The notes under the pieces: model-generated
What the model was told of the DNA's origin: nothing
Database searches by the model: none
Seen by the model: only the letters and a program-made list of their open reading frames with translations
Program-made: the position numbers and the translations under genes
DNA from: Enchytraeus crypticus
Lineage: Eukaryota > Annelida > Clitellata > Enchytraeida > Enchytraeidae
Assembly (NCBI GenBank): GCA_905160935.1
Contig: CAJHZI010000807.1
Location: 267,001-331,000, forward strand
Length of the DNA stretch: 64,000 nt
Direction of reading: 5' to 3'
Shown: positions 33,328 to 46,876 of the stretch, piece after piece
Layout of the letters: every line of letters starts with the position of its first letter
Position numbering within the stretch: position 1 is the stretch's first letter

Positions 33328-36253
33328 GATGATAGTAGCATTATCACGTGACCTGTTGAGGCAGACAGCGCCGAGCATGAGAACAAACAAGCCGATAGCC
33401 AGAGCCATAGCGAGGATGACTAACACAAGTAGACCTACACACACAGTCACACATATACACACATACATACACATGTACACACATAGCTAGTGCCATAGCT
33501 AGGATGACCAACACTAATAGACCTATACACACACACATACACACATATACACACGTACACACATACATTCACACGTACACACGCATCAAGAACTATAGCT
33601 AGGATGACCAACACAAGTAGACCTGCACATACAGTCACACATACATACAAACATGCATGCGTACACACATACATACACACATACACACGTACACACATAG
33701 TAAGAACCATAGCGTGGATGACCGACATTAGTAGACCTACACACACAGTCACACATACACATACACACACATACATACGTACACACATAGCAAGAGCCAT
33801 AGCGATGATGACCAACATTAGTAGACCTACACACACAGAGATCTACACACTTACACACACATACACACACATACATACACGTAAACACACACAGCAAAAG
33901 CTATAGCTAGAATGACAAACATTAGTAGACCTACAAACTCATAGTCACACATACACACAAATATACATACACACGTGCACACATATACGCACGTACACAC
34001 ACATACTCACATACACACATATACATACACATTCATGATCTTGCTCAACATACACAGTTACACACACAGCAAGTGCTATTGCTAGGATGATCAGCACAAA
34101 TAAACCTACACACACACAAACACATTTGAAAACACACCTACAGGCATAGGTAAGGAGTCTACGACCACTTACACAAGTAGACCTCACACATTGACACACA
34201 TCAGAAACACACAAGCACACATAAACAAACTAACAGAAAGAAAACATTTTCTTACCAAATGAAAACTGTAATAATTATAAAGATAATTATAAATTCATAA
34301 AAATAACCATTATTATGATGTATTATAATTATCAATACGAATGATTGTTGCACATTTAACTACATATTAAAAGTCATTACTAAAATTTTAAATTATATAA
34401 TTTAAATTTACCGGCAGAAAAAGAAGAGGTAGAGTCATTGAGCATTCCCTCTCCAACATCAGTCAACGACTGATCTATAGCAGCAATTATACAGTATATA
34501 AATAAAATGTACCAACTATAGTGCAACTTTAATTTTAGGGTTAACACCAATTTTTAGCAGCAACAATAATAATTTAGGCGTTGATATTGTAAAAGAGCTA
34601 ATATTTCATTTGACCATCTCAACAGAAATCATCGGTACTTAACTATAATGGCGCAGTTTGTAATTATTAGTTGCTATTATTTGATCATATATCTGTTATT
34701 TTTTACTAATATAGTAGTGCTGGGTTAGCATATTATTTCTGTTAGTTATGAAGTTTAGCTGTTTTCTAGAATATTGCATATTTTCCGGGAAGTTGCTGAT
34801 CTCATCAGGCATTCTCTCCAGAAACTGCGTAGTTGTTTAAGTTATAAGTTGGCTACTTCTATGGTAATGTTTTGGGAATAGGTTGCTCTGCGGCATTGTA
34901 TAGCGATGAGTGTTGGTTGGGCTTAGGCCAACCAACACTAAATTAGTTTAGTTAATTGCTGTTCATTCGATTCATTCGATGCTGTGTTCCGAGGCAATGC
35001 AGTTCATTTTGTTCATTCTGCAGTTACTAGATATTGGACTTCTCTGTTGAACGCATTTGAAGAGTGAAAGTAGCTGACTGAACATAATTGAACGTTGATG
35101 ACTGAACATAACTAAGAGTAGCTGATTGAACTTAGCTGACTTAGCATGATGCATTTCGATAAATAAAATTAACAGACCTGCTATTGAGATTCAGATGCAA
35201 AAGTTCGCCAAATTATAAATAAATTTTCATCAGACGCCTAAGATATTCATTTCTTTATTCGTCAAAAACCGACAGGATCAATATGCATCACATAAATATA
35301 TACACACACATACACACATGAACAAAGGATCATAAAACAATCAAAATGAAATATAAGAAACTTAACTAGAATTCCTAATTCTAGCACTAGCATTAAACGC
35401 TTCGTAAATTAAATACCCGCTTCTACCATAAGACACTATTGACTAGAACCATCGAACAATTTACAGGCAATCTAAAACAATGACACATTTTCTCTAGATC
35501 CCTCAGCACATATCTAGTTACAAAATGCTTTAAAATCATATTTATACTGAATCTATTTAGGCTGCTTCTAAAGAAATTAAACGTAAGTTTAACTCTAATG
35601 AGCTTAAAATCCAACTTACCTAACCCTATCATAATTGGCTTAACAGATTCAGTATCGTATCATGAAAACAGTTCCAATTAGAAGCCGATGAGACGTTGAA
35701 CGAGATTGACCCGAGGGATTGAAGGCGAAGGGGAAAGGAATCCAATCCGAAGTGATCCGATCCAGGGTGAAGACTCGAACTGGAAACCAGGACTGGAAAC
35801 CAGGACTCTCATCATTGTAGTTAATGACGGACCCCGAACTCCGCCATGTAAAGATTAAGATGTTGTTATTGTTTAACGTCGACCTAGGAAGACGACGATG
35901 ATGTTGTTTGGGAAACTAGTAGTAGAACTCAGGTACCGGATCTGCTGTCATTGTAGCCAGATAGGCAGCCGACAATGTGAGAAACTGTGAAGAACTTGAC
36001 TCGAGAGATAACTTACTTTTATTCCAAAACATTACCATAGAAGTAGCCAACTTATAACTTAAACAACTACGCAGTTTCTGGAGAGAATGCCTGATGAGAT
36101 CAGCAACTTCCCGGAAAATATGCAATGTTCTAGAAAACAGCTAAACTCTATAACTTACAGAAATAATATGCTAATCCAGCACTACTACACTAATGTATAT
36201 TGATGTGAATATTCATGTATGTATAGGTATATGTGTGTATATGTATAGTTTAT

Positions 36254-36331
<78 letters not shown>

Positions 36332-39300
36332 CTATTCCTGGGACCAAACACTCAGTGAGTGCTAACCTAGCGAGCAGTTTCTGACTTGCCCCACCCAGAC
36401 CTTGTCCCTGCAGAAGAGATGCCAGGTCGTAGAGCTGCCACTACACCCGAGGTACGCCGAGCTCTCTGAGCGCTGAATCCAGCCCCCAGGTGGCGCCTCT
36501 AGGTCCTCACAGCCTACAGCTAGCAAATCAATCAATCAATCGATCAGTCAATCTATCAGTCAATCAATCAATCAGTCAATCAATCAGTCAATCAATCATT
36601 CAATCATTCAGTCATTCAATCGATCAATCAATCAGTAGATAAATCAATCAATCAATCAATTTGCAAGTCCTCTCGACTTCAATTTCGCTCTCTTTCTCTA
36701 CTTAGCAGTCTTCACTGGCTCCATGTTAATCAACGCAAGAAACATAAAATAGCTCTAAAATATTAACTTTCAAAACTCTGCGATTTGGCAAGCCTTCTTA
36801 CTTATCTGAAATTCTTCTTCCCTAACGTCCCTCACGTGCACTTCGCTCCACCGATGCCAATCTTCTCTCTGTTCCAAATATTCTCACATCATTAGGCAGA
36901 CGTTCATTTTCTTACGCAGCACCCACAATCTGGAACTCTTTACCTGCTAATCTTCGCTCTTGTTTTTCTCTTTCAATATTCTCTAGCAAGCTTAAGACTT
37001 ACCTTTTCCCACCATAGTCGTAATAAATCTACCCCGACCATTTTTGATCACCGGACTGGCTTTCGTTTAGGACCTTACTTCTCCTCAGCATATTTCTTTT
37101 GCAGATTGGTCTAGGTGAATTGATCTGCAGTGATATATGCTTTTTGGGACGTCCCTGACATCATCCCTGGATGAGGAAACGGACGTTAAACCTTTAGTAT
37201 TATTATTTATTATTAATTAACCTATCTGTCAATAAATCAATCAATGAATAGGTCAATCAATCAATCAATCAATCAATAAAGCAAACAATAAAGAAATTAA
37301 TCAATAAATTAAATTCATACCTTTTTTAAATTTATCAAAAAAATTTTAATCAAATACAATTAAAATGAAAATTAAATCAAATTAATTTTTATTTTAATTT
37401 GATTAGTTTAAACCAAGGGCGGATCCAGGAATTTTTAAAGAGGGGCCCGAAATTTTTTTTGAGAGTGTACACATTTTTTGCTTACGCCACGTCATCTTCG
37501 TGACATGACGGAATCAGAAAAAATGCTATGAGGGGGGTTGGGAAATTTTTCACTACTTCACTCGGCTCACAGAGTGAGTGTATTCCAGTATCTTACCGCC
37601 CCCCCCCCCCCCCCCCAGTCATACCCATACTAAAGTCTGAGGAACACAGAAAATTCCTAAAATCCTATGTTTGTTTTGGAAAAAAGCAGGGTAATTTTTT
37701 CACCTTCAAAGAAACTCAGTGGATCTGGAGTTGCAAAAGCGACATAACTTTGACGGTAGGGGAGCCCCTCCAATCCATGGCTGTTTGCACCACTACTCCG
37801 GGACAGAGTTCACATTTTTAGTCAAACCCTTTTCTCCTCTTATACAGTGGTTTATGTGAAAATTAAAATATTCGGGCCTCCCCATCCATGCATACCGGCC
37901 TCTTAGTATACCAAATATATGGGCCCCTAGTGGGGTCCACATTTGACGAACTCTAGTGGTACTGAGTTCCCTCTCATACCCCCCCCCCCCCCCAACCACT
38001 GCCCTTACAAGCATATTTACACATACAAATTGTCATAGAAACAATGAAAATATAGTTTTTTTCGGCGGGCCTAAGGGGGGCCCGGGCCCCCGGAGCCCCT
38101 CCTGGATCCGCCACTGGTTTAAACTCAAATCAAATCATGACATGATTTCTGGTATTGAAGCTCATTTCATCATGGCCTAATATCATGTCTTCAGCCTTCA
38201 CAATGGTTGTAGGCCATGAAGAAGCATGTCCATCATGGTCTAAAACCTTCAATCAATTACATTTTCAATTTCATTTTCATCTCTATAGGATTGCGTTATT
38301 AAATCAAAATCCTATGTCTTGGTCTTCCTCACAACCTTTCCCATGCATTCTTCTCTGTTATACATCTTTCCTCAACTCATCCCCCTGCAAACACTAAATA
38401 AACTGAATATTTAATTAATACATAACCATTATAATAACATTTTCATTGGATAATATCATATTTTTAACGTTAGGCTTCTTGATGTTGCTATGCTCGACGC
38501 TCATGTTGTAATTACACTGACCCGTATATGAGAGTAGAAAAGCAGAACTTTTCACTGGACTGCTGTTCCCTACAGAAACTATGACTTGGACCCGATTCGT
38601 CTGAGAGAGGAAGACTTGTCTCGCTCGCCTCTCTCCCCCACAGATCGTTGAGCCTGTCCTGTGATCGGCGTCTTTGATCAGGGCGTACACTCTACTCAAA
38701 AGACAGCGAAAACCCATCAACAGAAGCTAAACGCAAAAAAGTCTAAATGTCGGAAGAAAACTGTAAAAATTGGTGTTTTGTCATAGCGAAAATGAATGCA
38801 ATGCATTCATAAACAGAATATGTTCTCAGCGCGGTTATAGGACACAAAATATTAATTGAATTTTCTTTAAGGCCATATTCTCACTAAGGTTATAGTAAAA
38901 TGGTTTTGAGTAATATTTTGTTTTGAATTAAAAAATATCTGATAAATCACTTGAGGGAGTGGTGGATCTGACCAAAGTCAACAAGCATGTAAATTAATAT
39001 AACTGAAACTAATACCACACATTCAGGAAATACTCACTGCGTATGTTAAAAACCATTTTAATCAGAATATTAGAATAATTTTTCATAACTCACTCAAATA
39101 TTATGCCAGGACTCTAGGTTTCGCAAAGTGGACACCTCAGTTACAACTCTACAAAACTGGTAATGTGACCCGGTTTCAAAATCAGATACTTTGCAGCTGT
39201 TCGTGTAATTGTCATGTTAGTTGAGTTTTTAGTGGGTTTGACGTCACGGTCAGACGCTCGAATGGAATCTCTACAAGACATCGAACCCGACCATCGCAAT

Positions 39301-42300
39301 GGTTGACCAATTGCCTGACCAACTAACCAAAGTTGTAGTCTGATTAGGCTGAGTGATGATCCAGTTTCCAATGAGAACATATCAAACATGTACACTATGT
39401 GAGATGCAATATATATCATTACAGATGTAAAAAGACACCTTTATTTTAGTTAAGATCAGTAACATCTTAAGGTGTTTTGAAATTTCAATATTTGACTTTT
39501 TAAAGGTGTTTACTGTCGTTTTAGCGCTGATGAAAGACTGACATATCAAAGGCCGTAAATATTTGCTAGTGCAGTCCAAAATTATAGAGTCCCCAAATAA
39601 TTTAGAAAATGTACTTACCTATCGTTATGGGTGTAATATTCGCTTCAATATTCAAATCTCTGATATTTAATGTTTTAACAATATTATAGTAGACTATATT
39701 GCAAGCCAACCTGCAGTTCCTAGCTGGACCTATATCCTCTACCATTCCTTCTGGTTGAGTTCTAGCCAAGAATTCTGACCTATCTTCTTGGTTCAGCCTT
39801 CCTTCCAGCCAGGCGCCAGGTCTGTGTCTGCTGCTCATCGCTACGAAATCTAGCATCGTTATGTTGATCCTTTGTCCCTCGAGAACTCGAATGACCCAGG
39901 GAGCCTGTGCGCTGCCGCACCCAGTGTCTGATGAAGTTACACTCGCCAGATGTCCGTGCTGTTGTGAAATAACTTCTGGTTTATTCGCTTCGTCGCAGGT
40001 TTCTCCTTCATCCGGAGATATGACTTTACAAAATCAATCAAATAATAATTTATTATTCAAAAGGGAATAAATAAGCCTTTTAGGTTATTATAAAATCTAG
40101 AACAATTTTATACGACGATATCGCGGCTTGTATTGCAATGTATCCAGGAAAATTTGGACAAGGAATCACTCTCCAACTACAGGCCCATATCCAATTTACC
40201 TTTCATTTCCAAAGTCACTGAGAGACTAGTCTTTCAAAGACTCTCCACTTATCTTAAGTCCAACGACCTCTTCAACAATCACCAATCTGCTTACACCCAA
40301 CATCACTCTACTGAAACTGTTCTTCTTTCTGTCTGTAACACCATTACTAACGCCATGTGCACTCAACGTGTCACTGGACTTTGTACTCTCGATCTGTCTG
40401 CTGCTTTCGACACCATCGATCACCAAATCCTCCTACAACGTCTATCCTCATGGTTTGGTATCCACGGCAATGCACTTGCTTGGTTTACTTCATATCTCAC
40501 CGACCGTACTCTTAGCGTCAGAGTTCAAGAGTATTCCTCTCCGCCTTCCATCCTCAAGTACGGTGTGCCTCAGGGCTCTGTACTTGGTCCTATCCTCTTT
40601 AATTTATACACTACTCCACTAAGCTCCTTGATCTCTTCACATTCATTAGACCATCAACTTTTCGCTGATGACATTCAGCTGTAGACATGCTTCACCCCCC
40701 CACTCCTAGATTGATGCTAAGGCTTGTCTACAGCAATCCCTTCTGGAGATATCTTCCTGGATGTCTGCCAATTTCTTGGCACTCAATCCATTCAAGACTG
40801 AGTTCGTGCTATTTGGAACACCTCAGCAACTTTCAAAACTGAACGAGGTGTCCCTGGCTCTCTCTTCTGATGTTTCAGTAACACCGGTTTCTTCTGTGAA
40901 AAATCTTTGTGTTGTCCTTGACCGCCACCTCTCATTCCACGAACATATCACTAAAACGTCACAGGCATGTTTCTTTCATATTCGCGAACTTCGTCGAATA
41001 AGACCATTTCTTTCTCTCGAGACTGCCACTACAATTGGCGCTGCTCTCGTGCAATCGAAACTGGATTACTGTAACTCCCTATTTCTAAATCTTCCCAGTT
41101 GCGAGATTGATAGGTTGCAGTTCATTCAGAATTCCCTTGCAAGTGCAGTCTTACGTAGCTCCAAATATTCTCATGTAACTCCGATCCTCAAGTCCTTACA
41201 CTGGCTCAAAGTTAGAGAACGCATTTTATACAAGACAGTTTCTCTAACTTATAAGTCTACTACCACTCCTGGTAATAGTTACATGTCCCACTTACTACAA
41301 GTGGGACAACCTACCTCCAGGCCCACCAGGTCCTCTAAGTTAGTTACTTTTGAGAGACCAAGCCTTCCTTCACGTAGCAAGCTGTCTAGGCGCTTCTTCC
41401 AGCTTGCTGCCCCGCAGATCTGAAATTCTCTTCCTTCCACTCTGCGCACCCCCTCATCTATTCCTGATCAGCCTTTCCTACTCCACGAACAGTTTCATAG
41501 GCGATTGAAATCTTTTCTCTTCGACTTTTCATATCCACCAAACGTCCACGAACTGAGACCAACACGTAAACCTCCATTCCGCTAGTACCCTTCCTTGGAC
41601 TGACCACCCGGATTTTGGCTCGCACCGTTTATGGACCCCTCACTCTGCTCATCGGCTTTGAGTTGGTATCACAGTGCTCAATGTTGTCATGGACAACAGT
41701 AGCACTCTCATCGTATTGTTGTTGCTGTATCTGTTGTATTGTTGTTTGTATTAGCCTACTTTGGACTGATTTTCTAGATTTTGGAATTTGCACCGTTTTT
41801 GGACCTTCATTTTGCTCGCTGGCTTGATTTTGACTCAACACTGCTCGATATTTTCATTGATGACTGTAACACTCTAATTGTTGTTAATATTACTATTTTA
41901 ATATATTAATATTGGAATTTTCAACGTACTGAGTCCCATATTTAATTAGCTAATAATATTCGTTCAGATAAAGTGGTATATGAAACACCGCAGAAATCCA
42001 ACATATTTTGAATATTTTAAACGCCACAATAATCTCTATATGAAAGTAATAAAACCTTTAACGCAGTGGTATTCCACTGTTAGATAACTCTTTAGGTCCT
42101 CGTGGCACGGCTTCATGTTGTGGAAGTTTTCATCCAAAACCCAAACGCTGCAAGAACGTTTCCCAGAACAGTGCCAGTCCAGTACATCCATGACGTCCGC
42201 CGAACATCCTGTTAAATCAATTCTCATTCAAGTAATCAAGTTGTTAATCAATTACAAAAGTTTATTAAATGACAAGTAGGTTAGATTACATTTAATTGAC

Positions 42301-43644
42301 AATATATTTAAAAAGCATAGCTAACGTATGTAGTCTTGGTTCTCACTGAAGAATTAGATAAAAGGAGGCTAACCTATGTAACCTAGATTTTCTCTGAAGT
42401 ATTAGATAGAAGGTAGCTAACCTATGTAGCCTAGGTTTTCTCTCTGAAGTGTTAGATAGAAGGTAGCTAACCTATGTAGCCTAGGTTTTCTCTCTGAAGT
42501 GTTAGATAGAACCAATCATTCAATAAGAATTCAACGTCCGGTTTCTGGCTCTAAGGCGATGTCAGGGAAGCAAAGAAGGTAGCTAACCTATGTAGCCCAG
42601 GTTCTCTCTGACGCAGCTACTGAGGTTCATGCGCCCATAGCGCGCCCTGGTGACTACTATGACATCGTTGGACTGAGGACACTTGGCTCTGAAGTACTTT
42701 GTGTAGCACACCATCACCTCCTCATCGGGGCGAGATGTATGCCGGTCTAAAGCATAAATTCATTAGTGAATGTATTTGTGTTGGATTTATTATATCTTAA
42801 TATTGCAATTTTCAACATGCTGAGATTCATAATGAGCTTAATTAGTTAATAATATTCGTTCAAATAAATGTGACACATAAGACACCGTAAAAATAGTAAA
42901 TATTTGGAATATTTTAAACACCATAATAATCTTTATGTCAATGCTATTAAAACCTTTAACGCTGAAATATAGGATGAAATTTCGTGAAGTAATTCGATCA
43001 TCAGTAAAGAATTACTCATTTCCAACTGGCTTAATGACTCGATGATTAACTGGCAAACTGAAGAAATCTGTCAGTCAGTTAAGAATCACTCAGTTATGAA
43101 TAAGTCAGTAATGAAGCAGTCAGTCATGGATTAGTCGGTCATAGGCCTGAATCAATCAGGTCTGAGCCAGTCAGTAATGAAGCAGCCAGTCATGAATCAA
43201 TCAGATGTGCAGCAGTCAGTCATGAATCAGTTGATCAATGAATTAATTTAAATATTAAATACTTACAGGAATTTTGGTTGATTCAAATCTGCTGCCCATA
43301 GGCCTAAACATTTAAATCATATTCAGCTGGGAATGCAAAACGGAAAGCATTCAAGTTAGACAAGTTAAAATAGCTAACAAAGTACGGATGATCATAGCTG
43401 ATAAAAATTAAAATATTCATAAAGAAACATAGATTAATACATTTAAAGGATATATAGGCCTAGGCCACAATCATTTGTTACATTCTATGCATCGTGTTCA
43501 ATGCAGCCCCATACCAATGCTTTACAATAGTGTATTAGATATTCAACGATACATGAATACGTATTCAACTTAACTTTCTATTTGCTTTTTGTTCCATATA
43601 TGTTTGTACGTTTTCTGCGGTATGTCAGATTTCAAGTAATAAAC

Positions 43645-43724
<80 letters not shown>

Positions 43725-46700
43725 CTCCACTGCTGCAATTGTATCAAAGATATGAGGAGATATATCACCCTAGTGAAGCGGTAGAGGTGGCAGGTCGCCA
43801 ATAAGCGCTACTAATATAAAACCAGTATCCTATCACATAGTGCCACGCGGCAGAGCCTAATATAAAACCAGTATCTTATCACACATAAAACTGGTGCACA
43901 GCTGTTTGTTCACACACGGGATGTGGTTAGACTCTGGACCTGCCGTGTGGCACATCTTCTTGTAACTATTAATAATGATTAATTGACGGGCGAGCCCAAG
44001 ATTTGAACCCTGCACATACTGATCCGCGGTCGAATATCTTACCGACATCGCCACTGGCTCCAGTGCCGTTATTATTATTTCATTATTATTATTATTATTA
44101 TAGTAAAAATAATAATAACATATTATAGTGAAATGATCAACTATGTCGATATCTATCGCTTTTAATGCCACATATTTATACTCATGCAATTTAGTCCATT
44201 TTCCATATAGTCAGTCCCGTGAATATATCATGACATTACCTGAAGCCTGTAACCACTGAGCTATTGAGACATTCTAATAGTTAAAACATCGATTAAACGC
44301 TGTGAAACACGATCCCTGGTCATAGTGTTACAGTGTCAGGCTTTGGACCCTGACACAACGTGTTCTATCTTTACTCATGTCACATTTGTTAACGTTCCTA
44401 AAATGGTATTTTTTGTTTTTATCGTTTGAGTTAAGTTAGTGTTTAGGAAAAAGCTGGTAAAGCTAAGGTTAACGTCAATTTCCTCACTCGAAAGCAATAT
44501 CAGTGACGCGAGAGCCCAGGATTTGAACCCGCACCAACTGGTCAACGGTCGAGTATCTTACCGACTTCGCCACTGGCTTCAGCCAGAATTAGGATTAGAT
44601 TTTTATGGATGTTCGTTAGTGTATTATAGCAAAATTACTAAAATCCAAACCGAACAGCTGCAATAGTTTAGTCTTTTATTGTGTCGCTCTAGACGTAAGA
44701 ATCTACTCGTAAGTTCTTCTGTAAAACATCGGTTGAAATACAGTCGTGTGAGCAAAAGTTCACGTTCTGCGGAATTAGCGGAATACGTTTCCATCAAACA
44801 CTCGCCGTCCTATGCATACATAATTAGCAGATCCGAGACTTCAAGATATCAGGTAACGAGGTGCTCATTTGTATATGTATAGTACTAAGAAGAAGACCTT
44901 GGAAAACCGAGTGCTGACAGCTTTGAAGGAAAAAATTCCAGGGTGATGGAAGATTATTCTTATATCCGCGCCGGCTGCAAATTGATGCGCCATCAAAAGG
45001 CAACGATTACTAATAACCATGGAGAGGAAGGAGGAAATGGGTCTTAAACAAGCATCTGTGCTTCCTGATCCAGTGTGCCGTTATGTAATGTTATGTGTAA
45101 GAGCGCTTGACCAGTGTAATATATTGAATTAAAAATGACAGACAGAGATTTTAGACTGAGTTTCAAACTGATGACCTTTGGCTTAGCAAGAAAGCGTGTT
45201 TTTCATTAGACCATCCATTTGACAGCTATTCAAATTCGTTTATCGCCATGCTTATTATCGCCATGCTTATACTTTACTCAGGTTAAGCTAACTTTTGGCC
45301 TTCTAATTTCTTTTTTTTCAAGCCATGGCATTCTATACGTATATTAGAGAATCTTAACCAATGCCATTCTAATAAGTGGTATTCTACGTAAGAGCTGTAG
45401 TATTTTAACCCGTCTGTGTTATGCTGAAACTCGTAAAGAAAATTTAGCACCGAGGGGTTGTGGTTAAGCTCAGTCGTGCGCGGCCGGGTTAGACATGAAA
45501 GTCGTCGTTGAGAGCAAAGCTGTCTCTAGCGGCTAGTAACGACTAGTCACAGCTCTTTGTTTTTCAATTATCAGCGGAATGCGACGTGAAATGAAGAACC
45601 GAGTGGACAACGAGGAGTTCTAAAGACCTGCGGGTGGAGGTGTGGAGTGCAGGGTGGAGTGCAGGGTGGAGTGCAGAGTGGAGTTCAGGGTGGAGTGCAG
45701 GGTGGAGTGCAGGGGTGGAGATGTGGGATCAGGGTGGAGGGTGGAGGTCAGGGTGCAGGAAGGAGGTGGAGCGTGTAATCACGTTTATAGTCTAGCGGTA
45801 GGTTTATAGTTTGTAAGCCCTTAATATATTTTCTATCCTCTTCTTTTCTTTCAAACAATTGAGTTACTAAATCATCTAACATTTCTAGACTAAGTCTTCC
45901 TCTTATACTCCTCCCACAATTTTTCTTTTTCATAGATAATCATTAACTATGCAGGGAACCCATGTAGGGATTTCAGCCAGGGAACCCATGCAAGGAACCC
46001 ATTCATATCCAATCGTATGTTTTGTAGGCTTAAGAATCCTTGTTTCTGGAACCGGTTGTATAAAGAGAGAAAGAAGTAAAGAATCTGAACACATCCACCC
46101 TTCATTCTACAGTTCATCGTGCTTATGAATTGATTGAGAGCTCAGGCTTGCATCAATACGAGGAAAATTTGTCGACAGTTGTGTCAATGATTTTTAATTC
46201 ACATCACAAAATGAATTAAACGTAAATCATGAAAACTTTGAGGCGCTGGAATAATAGAAAAATGTCACCGTGTGATGTCATTTAAGAACTGCTTAAAAAT
46301 TCTGTCATCTCTCCATTTGTCTGTGTCAGAATGTCTGTATCTGTATATCTGTATCAGTATCTATGTATCAGTATCTATGTATCAGTATATTTGTATCAGT
46401 ATCTATGTATCAGTATCTATGTATCAGTATATATGTATCAGTATCTATGTATCAGTATTTCTGTATCAGTATCTCTGTATCAGTATCTATGTATCAGTAT
46501 CTATGTATCGGTATCTATGTATCAGTATCTATGTATCAGCATCTATGTATCAGTATCTCTGTATCAGTATCTATGTATTAGTATCTATGCATTAGTATCC
46601 TTGTATCAGTTTCTCTGTATCAGTATCTATAATTTTTCACATATACCTCTTTCTCTCTCTCTTTCCCTCTCTCGATCTTTTTTCTTTTTTCTTTGTCAAA

Positions 46701-46756
46701 ATCTCTCAAATATGGATATATACATGTACATGTATATATACTGTATATATAAATAT

Positions 46757-46801
<45 letters not shown>

Positions 46802-46835
46802 TATATCTATTGATATCTATATCTCAGAGAGAGAT

Positions 46836-46876
<41 letters not shown>

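Noticed and set aside
33447..33906. Extra transmembrane exons
   Set aside because: The copies stop half-way through the helix, lack donors and are joined by CA repeats; they are better explained as duplicated exon edges.
39141..39419. Possible extra exon between the CUB halves
   Set aside because: Its translation has no CUB features, and the flanking exons already join in phase without it.
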